From Takakia lepidozioides (Eukaryota > Streptophyta > Takakiopsida > Takakiales > Takakiaceae): a stretch of 64,000 nt of DNA. Below the pieces are notes generated by a model. The model searched no databases. It had not been told where the DNA came from and saw only the letters and a program-made list of their open reading frames with translations. The translations under genes were made by a program, and so were the position numbers. The stretch is from positions 40,858,001-40,922,000 of the forward strand of contig CM060731.1 in assembly GCA_030704615.1 (NCBI GenBank), written 5' to 3'. Within the stretch, counting starts at the first letter, position 1. Each line of letters opens with the position of its first letter. This document shows positions 26,701 through 36,639 of the stretch, piece after piece.

Positions 26701-27547
26701 CCAACATTTCATCAGTGGACACTTGATTTGTACCAATGGGTGTTTCCATTGGTGTGAAGGTGCTGGTGTGCTCAAGGGATGGCAATGTCTACAGTGTAAG
26801 CCTGGTACTGTCCATCATAATACCATGTGTGTGGAGCTTTGCCTCAATGTGTTCCTGTGGATGCATGCAAGGATTGCTTATGCTATTGGAAAGTATGTAG
26901 TTCCTTTCCACCCACTGGGTACGTTTGGACAAATTGGTGGGTGCAGCAGGAGGGAAAGGTCTTGTGGAAGTATGAGGTTGGCGAACCAATCGCATCATCA
27001 GCCTGGGTTGACGAGAGTCTTATATTGGCCCAAGCCGACAATCGAACAAGCAGGTGACATGCAGCTCATGGTCGTCGGATCTAGTCTGGGAAATTCTTGT
27101 CTCCATATGAGATCTGATGGGAGCTGTGGAATTGGCAGATTTGTGTGCGTCGCAAGTACGTCAGGGACAGTGCATGTCTTAAGTGTGGAGACAATGTCAG
27201 AGACGGATGCCAACTCTACAAAGAATGATGTGGATCTCAATCTTGGAGGGAGGGGAGGCCTCATTACAGAGGCACTAAAAAACAAGAGCAGCAACCTAAG
27301 CCTTGGTGATGGGGCTGGCATTGAGGAGTCAAGTTCTAGGAAAAACTGCGATACTGCAAATCACGAGATTGCTCGCTTGAAGCTTCCCGGGGATGTGTTT
27401 TCATCACCAATCATGGTTGGAGGCCGCATTTTCGTTGGCTGCCGTGATAACCATTTGTATAGCATTGATCTTATGATGGGTGGAATGCAAGTGACAGAAG
27501 CTTCCCTTCACAAATGCGGTGATAAGCATGCGGTAAAAAGAAGATAG
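17749..27547 (+). CDS. AAE19: Acyl-activating enzyme 19-like / AASDH-type adenylation-carrier-PQQ protein (17 exons)
   Basis: Exons: 17749-18103, 18869-19393, 19920-20116, 20533-20736, 21081-21953, 22417-23345, 23658-23733, 24092-24178, 24468-24511, 24769-24877, 25158-25217, 25642-25723, 26163-26227, 26484-26543, 26760-26795, 26947-27053, 27139-27547. Phases agree throughout: 4,218 nt, 1,405 aa. Domains in order: an adenylation domain with YTSGSSGIPKG (about 274-287), NLYGSTE (about 421), TGDR (about 551), GRIDRQIKIRG (about 567) and PLTASGKV (about 680); a carrier domain with DNFFAVGGTS, its Ser (about 742) being the expected phosphopantetheine site; a long Ser/Asp/Lys-rich linker; then a PQQ-like propeller from about 990. 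The family (Arabidopsis At5g35930, animal AASDH/ACSF4) activates a carboxylate or beta-amino acid as AMP ester; the plant substrate is unknown. The protein is longer than the roughly 1,040-1,100 aa I recall for relatives, because of inserts near residues 119-160 and the linker. The acceptors of exons 6 and 13 are the weakest calls. Confidence 0.92.
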
Positions 27548-28672
27548 CAATCAGAGAATTGCAATGAGAGTTGAAGTCCATGAGAGTTGGTAGAGGGCAA
27601 ACTCACTCAGAAGATCAGTGATGAAGCCACAGAGCTCGAGTTGTACATGTGTCCAAGAATACACCACAGCTCCTCCTGCCTGGATATTATGGAAAACCTT
27701 CTTGTCTTGCAAACTGAAATGGATACGGGTAGGTTTACTTGGTGGCCTTTGTATCTTTGTCTGCGTTCTTCATACACTCTCAAGTGATAAAGAACCTCAG
27801 TTGGAGGCCAGTCTGGGTCAGTAGTTGTGCTGTATTCCTGGCAATAGGACCACACCTAATCTGATGCTCTACATATAAGGCCTGTTCTGACTTCAAGGTC
27901 TTGGTCTTGCATGGACACTTGATGATTATGAGTATTTATGGAAGCACCGTCTTGTTGATAGGATCTGTGCAGTACTGCAAGTCTTTGGGATCAGTGCAGG
28001 AGCTTGGGTGTGTCAGGAAGACAAAACAATGCATTGCAAATGGCGTGATGCTCACACTTCGGGCCTTCTTTCCCCCCTCTTTTTTTCCTTTTTATTTTCT
28101 TTTTCTTCTTGTTTGGAGGAATAGTACTCGAGGTTAGTACTGTCTGTCAACCTGTGTGTACATTGCTTGGGACTTGTGTATGATGGGTTGTGATACGGTC
28201 GAGACAGATCGCCAATTGCTGGCGAGAAGATCGGACAATCGTGAGAGTCGATGAGACGCATTTCCTTGAAAGCCATTCTAAGTATCGATTCGCGCTTCAC
28301 GGCCCACATGTTTGTTTGTGCGTGAGTCTGTTTACGCCAGAAGCTATTTTTGGAGGAGTTATGTTACCGAGGACATTGGAAGCGACAAACTCCGGAGATG
28401 GTTTTGGTTAACTTACTTACAACATGGAACCAGTAATCTATCTGCTTTGTTTGGGATCCTCTGTTTACTGACTTCAGAATCGAAGGTCTGATGATCCAGG
28501 CGAGCAGTCACTCCGCACAGGGTCAAGCGGATACCATTTGCATCCACATGGAAAGTTTCAGTCTCCCCGAGGAAGATGAAGTTTGATTATTGATAGTGCT
28601 CATTGGATCAGTGTGATCAGACCTGTCGGACTAAATTTGACCATAGTTGATAACACATCCAAGAGCAAATTA
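27548..28672. other. 3' flank, no gene seen
   Basis: This stretch lies downstream of the AAE19-like stop codon. It contains a T-rich run (28071-28112) and short open frames without recognisable motifs. A 3' UTR of unknown length must lie at its left end. I could not place a convincing AATAAA near the stop. Confidence 0.4.
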
Positions 28673-28982
28673 CCGTCCCTGCACAACCGTTTAGGCATTT
28701 TTGCGCCTAATAGTAAAATCAATCAATCAGAAAATTAATTTCTCAAATTAATTAATTTTTTAGAATTAGGCACATGAGAAGAGAAAACATTTATTTTCTT
28801 AAGAATAAAATTACAAAATAGATACCCGATCCTTCCAGCTCGAGCTACCTTTCATTTCCTTTGAAACCCTAAAAAAGCCCCTCTTTGTTGTACCCGGTGC
28901 TCCAAGGTTCAAGATGGTACAGGCAAGCTCTCCCTTCGCTTTCACACTTTAGGTGAGTCCAATATTGATAGTCCACACTAGC

Positions 28983-29098
28983 GTAGGCACGTTGGTGCAG
29001 GGCTTTGGTACATTGGAACTAGAGGTTCTTTGATTGTAGGATTTTGTAAAAACCGGAACTAGAGGTTATAAAAGAAATCAAATAACCGCCCAACACTG
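28983..29098. mobile_element. Truncated hAT copy, tandem to element 2
   Basis: GTAGGCAC at 28983-28990 is followed by 26 bp resembling the right flank of element 2 (CAGGGCTTTGGTACATTGG here, TAGGGCTTTGATACATTGG at 29888). About 80 bp of hAT-like sequence then ends AACCGCCCAACACTG at 29098. That 15-bp terminus matches the right end of the adjoining complete element. The left part of this copy is missing. Confidence 0.6.
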
Positions 29099-29106
29099 GT
29101 AGGCAC

Positions 29107-29872
29107 CAGTGTTGGGCGGTTCTTGCATTTGTGAAGGAACCTTCGGTTCCGGTTCCACAATTATTTCAAGAGACAGTTCCGGATCCAACTTTTAAACATG
29201 GGGGCGGTTCCGGTTACCGGTTAGTTGCTGATAAAAACCATCTGTTCCGGTTAGGTTCCGGTTCTATTTTAAAAATATATTTGTTAATTTATTAGATTTA
29301 AAATATTTTATCAGTCCGGTAGATTAAATAGCAGTGTATTCACATATTTGAACTAAAATCCAACGATTTTGTTAGTTTTCCCTAACACAAAAAAACAAAC
29401 AAAAATACTCTAAATAAACTGGTAGAAGAAAATGGGTAAAATTTTATGGGTTGAAAGTACTATTCAGCTACCTGGCAAGTATTGGCATCTTCAAACATTT
29501 GTTATTAATGAACTTAGCCAGGATATCATGGAGCTGGAGATTGAACCCAAGATCTCATGGCGCTGAAGCATTGAACATAGAATCTCATGGCCTTCAAGCA
29601 TTGAACCCAGGATCTCAGGAGCTTGAGAGCATTAAATAAGTTTTTCCCTGGGCCCACCAGCCCCACCAAGGGGTCAAGAACGGGAACCTGTTTTGACTCC
29701 GTGTGCCCGGGTTCTCCGGTTCTCACACCCAGCAGGAACCGCCGGTTCGGTTCTGCGCCGATCCCCAATTGGCAGGTTCCAGTTCCGGGTCAGGTTCTGT
29801 AGGAATGGCCCGGTTAACCTGAACCTGAACCGGCGGTTAACCTGGGTCCCGGCTGGTAACCGCCCAACACTG
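29107..29872. mobile_element. Non-autonomous hAT element 2 (766 bp, GGTTCCGG-rich)
   Basis: The ends CAGTGTTGGGCGGTT and AACCGCCCAACACTG form a perfect 15-bp terminal inverted repeat. The flanks are identical 8-bp duplications GTAGGCAC (29099-29106 and 29873-29880), the diagnostic hAT target-site duplication. The interior has no transposase. Both subterminal regions carry many GGTTCC, GGTTCCGG and AACCGG motifs in both orientations, and the centre is AT-rich. The perfect duplication and TIRs imply a fairly recent insertion. Confidence 0.88.
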
Positions 29873-30523
29873 GTAGGCACGCTGGTTTAGGGCTTTGATA
29901 CATTGGTCATTGGGTACACTGGTTTTCATATTGGTATGCTGGTGCATGGTGAAGCCTCTTACATAATATAATGGTACTCTTGAGTTGTGGTAGGCCGGTA
30001 GGCTAGATATTTCGGCACGCATATATTTGTATTGATTTTTGTTCAAAGAAATTTTGATCTTATTACAAACAACATAAGAAAAGGCTTGGCAAGTTTATTG
30101 GTGGAATTTTTCGGCCACATTAGGCACTTTGGTCCCATAAATTCCCAACAATTAGGCCAAAATCTGAAAAATTCACAGAATCGATTACGCACTTTCATTT
30201 TGAATCAATTATCGCCTAAACGGTTGTCCAGGGACAGGTGTTTTTTTTTTTTGGCAAAAAATCGCCAAATTGGCGACCTCAAAACATTAAAATGGAATAT
30301 TCTGTCGTAAATTCCCAATTTTTCATGGATGAAATCGCCAAACTTCTACAAGGAAAAAAAAAAAAAGGATGAATTTGCCAAATGTGGATGATATAAATGG
30401 ATGAAAGTACATAGGAGGATGATTCTATCCAAATTTTGAATGGATGAACAGAATATATAGCTATTTCTTGTAGCCACTCGTGCTATTTTTCAAATTTAAG
30501 AAAAAAATCAGTGCCAGGGACGG

Positions 30524-31684
30524 TATAGTCCAGCCCAGGAAGGAATTGTTTGCCTAGGTGAAGGAGGAGGAGGTAGCTGGTGATGCTCCACTGGAAATTC
30601 GTGTACTTAAGGCTTCAGACAACAGCGGAGTAATAAAGTCTTGTTTGGTGTACTTTGGGCAGTAATGGCGGCATATCCCTTTACAGATTTGTGCGCACGG
30701 TCAACAGTATACACCAGTGCATGGCTGCTTGAGGCTGGGCAATCCTCCGATGCATGCACTTAGTTATGATCCGGAAAAAGGAAAGGAGGAAACAAGGAAA
30801 AATGACATCGGGGCTAAAGCCATACAGTTACACACATTCCGAGAGATGGGCCCAGACCAGCCACCGAGGACAAGCTGAATCCTCATACGACGGAGTCCAC
30901 AGGGAAAACAGCCTGCTTGGCGAAGTACCTTATCTGGAAAGAAATGTCAGTAGAACTAGCTTGATAACCAAGATGGAGCCAGCCGGCTTACTTTCAAGCC
31001 AGTACACATGAGAGAGGGGAAAACAAACTATCCCTAGAATCCTGATAGCAAGTAGGTTACCAGTTCCTTCGTTTTTGCTGAAGAGGAAGCAACGGGAAGC
31101 TCAATACACAACCTGCCATTCCTTCCTGCATCTTTGTATAGCTATGCGAGGGGGAGAGAGAGGGAGAGGTCTGGAAGTGTTGAAGGCAGGAATCCAGGAC
31201 TGCCCTGGGCAAATCCTTAAGAAAGAATGGTTGTGGCTTTGGCCATTCTGTCAATCCATCGAAGATCAAGCCTCAGGGATTGTAGAGAAGAAACTTGTAA
31301 GTTACAAGGTCAAAGATTGGTATGCATGATGCTGGCGTGTAGGCGATCAGCTCCAGAGGCAGGACGGAATATTACATGGCCAGCATCCAACTATGTGGTA
31401 CACAAAACGCAGAATTTCACCCAGATGATCAGATCACGGACCCACAATCCCCCAAACATAAGCATCTCAGGGATGTCTTGCATCTCTCATGTTGGTACAC
31501 CCCTTTTAGGGTATACAATCCTGTTTGACATGTAAATTTCATAGTTAGTAACTATACATTGTCCAGATGATAACATGTATTGCTAATGGCACATCTCTGT
31601 GGAAGGTATCGTGATGTGCCTGTGCAGTGAGTCTCTGTTCCCCTATAGCTCATTCCTCTAGAAGGGTCAGGATTTTATGCAGAG
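30524..31684. other. No gene seen
   Basis: This lies between the nested transposons and the SPRY gene. Only short frames without motifs are present. The right end must hold the 3' UTR of the minus-strand SPRY gene. Confidence 0.4.
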
Positions 31685-33355
31685 TCATCTTTTCACAGTA
31701 TGCCCATCTAGGACAATCTCAAACAAGTCTGATTCGGCCTCTGATAGGACATGGCGATGCTGCAATTCCTGAGAATTGATGAATTCGAGTTCTGTCAACC
31801 ACTGAGAATCTATTCTGCCCATTGAGAAGAGATCACCACTATCATCATATAATCCATTCTTTGTCGACCTTGAAGGCAGCAGACGACAACTTGGATTGGC
31901 AACTCGTCCACTATTGGCAGGCACAAACTCAAAGGCGCTTTGGCCCAGATTTACCAAAATTGTCACATCATAGTTGCTAGCAATTGTGGGATACAGGGGA
32001 TTACTGAAGTCCGCACTTCCTAGTGTGGCCTCATGCACGAGTTCGCCATTCAAAGTGAAATAAACCTTCTTCACTCGAGGATCGAATCCACATCCTACTG
32101 TAGACTTCACTGCTCCCCACGATCTGCTGCTCAAAAGCACATTCTGGCCAGCATCCAGATGAGGTGCACCTGAAATGAGCACCAGTCTTCACATCAGTTG
32201 CCAAAGAAAGGGCCTTCCCTTTCCAGATTCATATATATGCACAGGTGTTTCACCTTTTTCGATATGTTAGAAGCCAGACATATATGTATGCGACTCGGGG
32301 GAACAGAAAAGGAAACTTGTCAGTACACAACCCCGGCAACATGAAGAGGAGAGGTACAAGTACTGACCATCGACATAGCAATGCCCATCGGCAGAAAGGA
32401 AACCAACAGATCCTGGATCAAATCCAGGAAGCCTGAAAGGCGGTGCATCCGAACCTGCTAGGCCCACCGAGAGCAATTCATCCCAATCGATCTGATCGGC
32501 CCTGTCAAAGAGGGACACACCTTCTACCACATCTGGTGCACCACCTTCACCCAATTGCACTTGTTTCTCTCCAACCTCGTCTCCATTAGATACTGTTCTT
32601 GGAAGACTCGTGGGGTCAGCTTTTCCTTGAGACTCAATGTCAAGCTTACCTCCTAGCCCATCACTGCCGAAGTCAGTAAATGTCTGAGGCCTGACAAATC
32701 GGTCAGACGGTAAGCCTTTACCAATGAGCTTCATGTGCTCACTTCCAGCTAAGGAGCTGTGTCCAGAACTGTGATCATTCCTCGCAGCCACTATAGTCAC
32801 TTCAAAATAGGCGCCTTGGGGATACGGGCAAGGTCCAAGCAGAGGTCCGGGAAGGGGCAAAGCTGACTGCAGCGCTTGCACTGGCAAAACGCAACCATCC
32901 TTGTTGGGTCGGACGCCAGGATTGAGCCGAATCTGCTGCATGAAATCGCCCCCGCCACCAACAGTCCAAGTCACTTCGGGCTCCAGAAACTCCATGCTCG
33001 CGCACTTGGTGCACAAATCCCACATTTGCTGCACAGGCCCAGCAAACGATCCCACAACTGAGGTATTGTACGAGAAGGAAAAAGCAGCCCACCCATGCTC
33101 CACGGCCGTGACAACATGCGACGGATTCTCACTCCATCGAAACGCCCTCATCGGCATTGTGCACCTCCACACGCTGGCCATCTTCTCACTCCGCTTCACC
33201 GCAGCCTCCCTCCGATTCGCCTCCTGCGGCACACTCCCCGCAGCTCGCCTCATCAACCACAGCTTCCTCGCATACCCCAGCACCACCAGCACCACCAACA
33301 ACGCTGGGAATGCCGCAGCTATGCCCAGCAATGTCTCCGCCCATGCCTCCCCCAT
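31685..33355 (-). CDS. Single-pass membrane SPRY-domain protein (2 exons)
   Basis: Exon 1 is 33355-32368 and exon 2 is 32169-31685, with the junction in phase 1 (donor GTCAGT, acceptor TTTCAG), giving 490 aa. Residues about 10-28 form one strongly hydrophobic segment followed by basic residues (KLWLMRR), as in a signal anchor. The middle (about 60-210) is a conserved soluble region rich in Trp and Cys. The C-terminal half carries SPRY-type sequence: VGFLSADGHCYVDG, then VGCGFDPRVKKVYFTLNGEL and YPTIASNYDVTILVNLGQ. A membrane anchor plus SPRY is also the layout of fungal Ssh4/Ear1, adaptors for endosomal ubiquitin ligases; a similar role here is only analogy. The first ATG of the open frame was chosen because the hydrophobic segment follows at once. 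Confidence 0.85.
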
Positions 33356-36301
33356 CCCTCCTTCATCACCACTCCCCCTTCCCCGACCCCTCCTTCCATT
33401 CCCGCATCCCTCCCCCCTCCTCCTCCTCCTCCACCATCAAGCAAGGTATGCACAGCCTCTCTTCCCTCGAGGCGAACAAAGACGCTTCTATGGCTAGAAG
33501 ACTAAGCTTCACAATGGTCTCTTCAACGACCTTTCTCCTCCTCCTTCTCCTCCTCCACCAAAACCAAACCTTCGTAGCAAGCAAGGCAAGCAAGCAAGGC
33601 ATGCACAGCCTCTTCTTCTCTGTCTCTCTCTCTCTCTCTCTCTGTCTGGCAGCTCTCTGCAGCTGCGTGCTGATTATCGTGGCGCTGCCCCTTGCCACCC
33701 TTTCTCTTCCGTCCTTCTTCATCCATCTCTCAAGGACCTTCATGCATCCCTTCAGCTGTATGTCATCCCTATTTCAGCGATGGATGGATGACAAACATGG
33801 GTCCATGGATGGTTAATTCCATTGGGTCAGAGGAGCATTGAAGGAGTGGGATCTGGTGTCGGGATGGATGACCAGAATCTTGTTTCTCACCCACCCGTTT
33901 TACGTGCATGATTTTTGTCGGAACACCAAAATATTATTTCCGGGGGGGCCGTCGGGAGTCCGGACGGTCAAATTCCGTCGTCTGCCAGGCAAGATGCTGC
34001 CGGTGTGGGCAAATAATGGAGGAGGGACAGCGGGGTGGCTTGCAGAGCAGGCGTTATGGACGTATGAGCGGCGACCGATGGCTAGCCGGAGTGAGTAAGT
34101 AGCCTGCTCGCAGACGACCACAGCTTGCTGCGTATGGGACCCCACGCTCCCCGATGAGAAGGACAGATACGTTGGTGAGTGTGTTACCATCTTTCACTGG
34201 CCGCAAGTTGCCCCTTCACATACCCTGCCTTGCAGGTAACCACTGGCTGTTTCAGCATAACTATGGTAATCGTCTTCATCAGCCTTGGGAAGTCGTATAT
34301 GTTTCGCATTTTGTTTCTAGTTTTGAGGTCTTGAAAGTTGCGTGAGTTCCATGATGGTGACCGGTAGTGGTTGTTGAAGGAAAAGAAGATGGAAGAGTTT
34401 TCAAGTGCGGTAGAAGGTGGAGTTTCTCATGTTTTCCCGATCATGCCGAAGGTATTTGAAAACAGCGCTGTTTTTTTGGGTGTGGCGTCTTTTTGGGATA
34501 TGGCGCGGGGAAAGCAGAGCAATGAAGCGAGGCCCGAGGTGTTGGAAAGAGCAGTGTGCGGGCTGTATCATCTGATAGGAATCCCGCGCATGGGGGGTGC
34601 AGCGCGGGCTCATTGAAAGTTCGTGGTTGCAAGCACATCTTTGCCATTTCTTATACTCATCTGCGCAGGTATCTTCACATGCAAACGGGAGACGTTAGTA
34701 TAGTGAAAGTGTATATTATATTAAAAGAGACAACTGGTAAATTTTCTCGGTTTCGAATTGTGGATGGCAGTGAGGGGATTTGTGTGCGCTAGGGAGAACT
34801 TGAGAACAGTTAATACTGAACCAGGTAGCCTGTTTTCTTGGTCTCCCCCTCAGCTTATACTTGTGTGAAAAGGTTTTTGATGGGAAACTCGGTGTTCAGA
34901 AGGATAACTGGTGGTCACAAACGGTGTGTGTGCCTGAGGAACTACACGACCTTCATGAAAATCCCTCACACTCGTTCTTTGGTTTCTTGAAAAATGTGAT
35001 AATGAGCGTCGACCGGTTTGCCACTTTCGATGACTGACCTACGACCAACAAAGTTGAAAACTAATCATATACATGTGGGGAAAATAGTTCATTTACAAGT
35101 GGTGATTACACACTCGCCAAGCGGCTTAGTAAGACCTTGACTTATCATATGATTGATACATATGACAGTCCTTCTGACAGAGAACTTTAAAAGGAGGCTA
35201 GTTGATTCTCTGAGAACGTCCCTTGTTTTAGGATGCTTCACTGTGTTGTAATAAGCTTTCTCCAGGAGTGAGAAGATGCCATACTATGCACAATGCTCTT
35301 TAGACATGACTCTGGTCGGTTGGGGAAAAAAATAAACTTCGGATGTGTATGTATCAAGTTTGAGCAGGGCAGTGAATAGGATAGTCTTGATCTATTTCGC
35401 ACAACCTGATTTTGGCGGACTGCGATTGCCGACATCAGTAACTCCACCTATTCGTGATGAAGGAGATGTGTTTCCATGCTGCCTGAAGTCTCTGTCGGTT
35501 TGCAATGGTGACGGGATGGTGCAGAATACCTTAGTCATGCTCCTGTCATTCAGCTTTGACTTGCCATTATGTCATACAAGGTCCTTCTCATGAAACCTTG
35601 TTGGAGCAAATGCAGGGATGAAATTGAGCTGACTCGGACCGGAAGAGCAAATGAAGCTGAGGTGGAATCTGTGGGGACTCGAAATGCAAGTGACACATGA
35701 TCAGGTATTACTTTGTCTAAACGGGAAATCATGACTTACGAAATGTAGATGACACGACCATTTTTCTTCTCTTCACGGTGTCAGCTTAGTCTATAGGAGT
35801 CTCACAAAATTTGTCTATGGTTATTTCAGGTATTTCAGAGATGGAGAGGCCTCTGCTGTCTGAATTCCAAGCAGTGTTTTCTCACGAACTCCCTGCTATC
35901 TCAGTACGCACTTGACAAGTTCAGCAGTCTTATATTAAGCTGCTTGAAGTGTGTCCCATTTCCTTCCTTCTCACAAAGCCTTTTAATCACACAATTTCGG
36001 TAAGACGGGGCGGCTGTTTGCACTAAACCAAGTATTGCCTGTTGATGATGTGATTGCTCGCAGGCTGGTGCCAAACGTGCATCTGCGTGAACGAGACTAA
36101 GGCATCCAGACGAATAAAAATGCGAACTACACACAACTGAAGCTAGTAATGGCAATGAACGCATCCTATTTTACACAAGCAAATATGGCCAGAGGTGCAT
36201 GGCGTCATATATCTGCAGCCTTGCGAGGCTGCGAAGCCTAATGTTGACCTAATTACAGCTAGATTGAAGATGTACAAGGATGTTTAAAACAAAGAAAGAT
36301 C
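33356..36301. other. Upstream region of SPRY gene; no further gene seen
   Basis: 33390-33660 is a CT-rich tract on the plus strand (CTCCTC and TCTCTC runs), i.e. GA-rich on the SPRY transcript strand. It gives long spurious frames on both strands and probably represents 5' UTR and promoter. From 33.8 to 36.3 kb there are only short frames without motifs, in AT-rich sequence. Confidence 0.45.
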
Positions 36302-36634
36302 TGTTGGAGGTGTCAAGGCTATAGCCCTTGCAGAACCGGGTGGGTAGCTCAGGGGTAGAGCACCCCACCGGAATGGGAGAGGTCCTAGGTTCAATCCCTA
36401 GCCTGACCACACGCCAGTGGTTTTTCAACATGGTATCAGAGCCAAGGTTGGGGCGCTGGTCAGCATCAGCTATAAGGGCTATGCTTTGAGGGGAAGTGTT
36501 GGAGGTGTCAAGGCTATAGCCCTTGCAGGGCACTCTGAGATCAGAAGGGGACTTAGTGATAGAGCACCCCACCGGAACGGGGGAGGTCCTAGGTTCAATC
36601 CCTAGCCCGATCACACGCCAGTGCCTTTCCAACA
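36302..36634 (+). mobile_element. Complete TRIM retrotransposon (333 bp) with tRNA-like LTRs
   Basis: LTR 1 is 36302-36430 (129 bp, TGTTGGAGG...TTTTTCAACA) and LTR 2 is 36497-36634 (138 bp, TGTTGGAGG...CTTTCCAACA). Directly after LTR 1 lies TGGTATCAGAGCC (36431-36443), the standard plant primer-binding site for initiator tRNA-Met. Directly before LTR 2 lies a purine-rich CTTTGAGGGGAAG (36484-36496), a polypurine tract. The element is flanked by a perfect 5-bp duplication AGATC (36297-36301 and 36635-36639). The internal region is only 66 bp and has no coding capacity, so this is a terminal-repeat retrotransposon in miniature, mobilised in trans. The two LTRs differ by an indel and substitutions near the tRNA-like D arm, so the insertion is not new. 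Confidence 0.9.
36338..36408 (+). other. tRNA-like cloverleaf with A and B boxes inside LTR 1
   Basis: These 71 nt fold as a tRNA. The acceptor stem GGGTGGG/CCTGACC has four Watson-Crick pairs, two wobbles and one mismatch. The D stem GCTC/GAGC, with loop AGGGGTA, is perfect. The anticodon stem CCCCA/GGGAG has three of five pairs (four in LTR 2). The T arm CTAGG-TTCAATC-CCTAG is perfect. TAGCTCAGGGGTAGAGC (36345-36361) matches an A box and GGTTCAATCCC (36388-36398) a B box, the two parts of a type 2 RNA polymerase III promoter. U33 is missing from the anticodon loop, so it is unlikely to be a working tRNA. LTR 2 keeps the B-box half (about 36560-36608) but its D arm is degraded. Confidence 0.75.
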
Positions 36635-36639
36635 AGATC

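Larger units (their letters stand above)
28673..30523. mobile_element. TIR element (CCGTCCCTG ends, TA flanks) with nested hAT insertions
   Basis: The left end CCGTCCCTGCACAACCG (28673) and right end CCAGGGACGG (to 30523) are inverted, and each is flanked by TA. That would fit a Tc1/mariner-like element with TA target duplication. A second inverted copy of the left end, GTCCCTGGACAACCGTTTAG, lies on the minus strand at about 30213-30236, so the right end has a double-tip structure. A small hairpin TTAGGC..GCCTAA sits at 28691-28710. The interior is AT-rich with no transposase frame and contains the hAT material at 28983-29880. The superfamily is inferred from short tips only. Confidence 0.5.

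Noticed and set aside
32802-33816. Several plus- and minus-strand frames of 96-219 codons
   Set aside because: They are antisense to SPRY exon 1 or follow the CT-rich tract upstream of it. They have no recognisable domain.
36338-36408. A functional tRNA gene
   Set aside because: The anticodon loop lacks U33, the acceptor has a mismatch, and the block lies inside an LTR that is repeated 195 bp later. A promoter or derived role is more likely.
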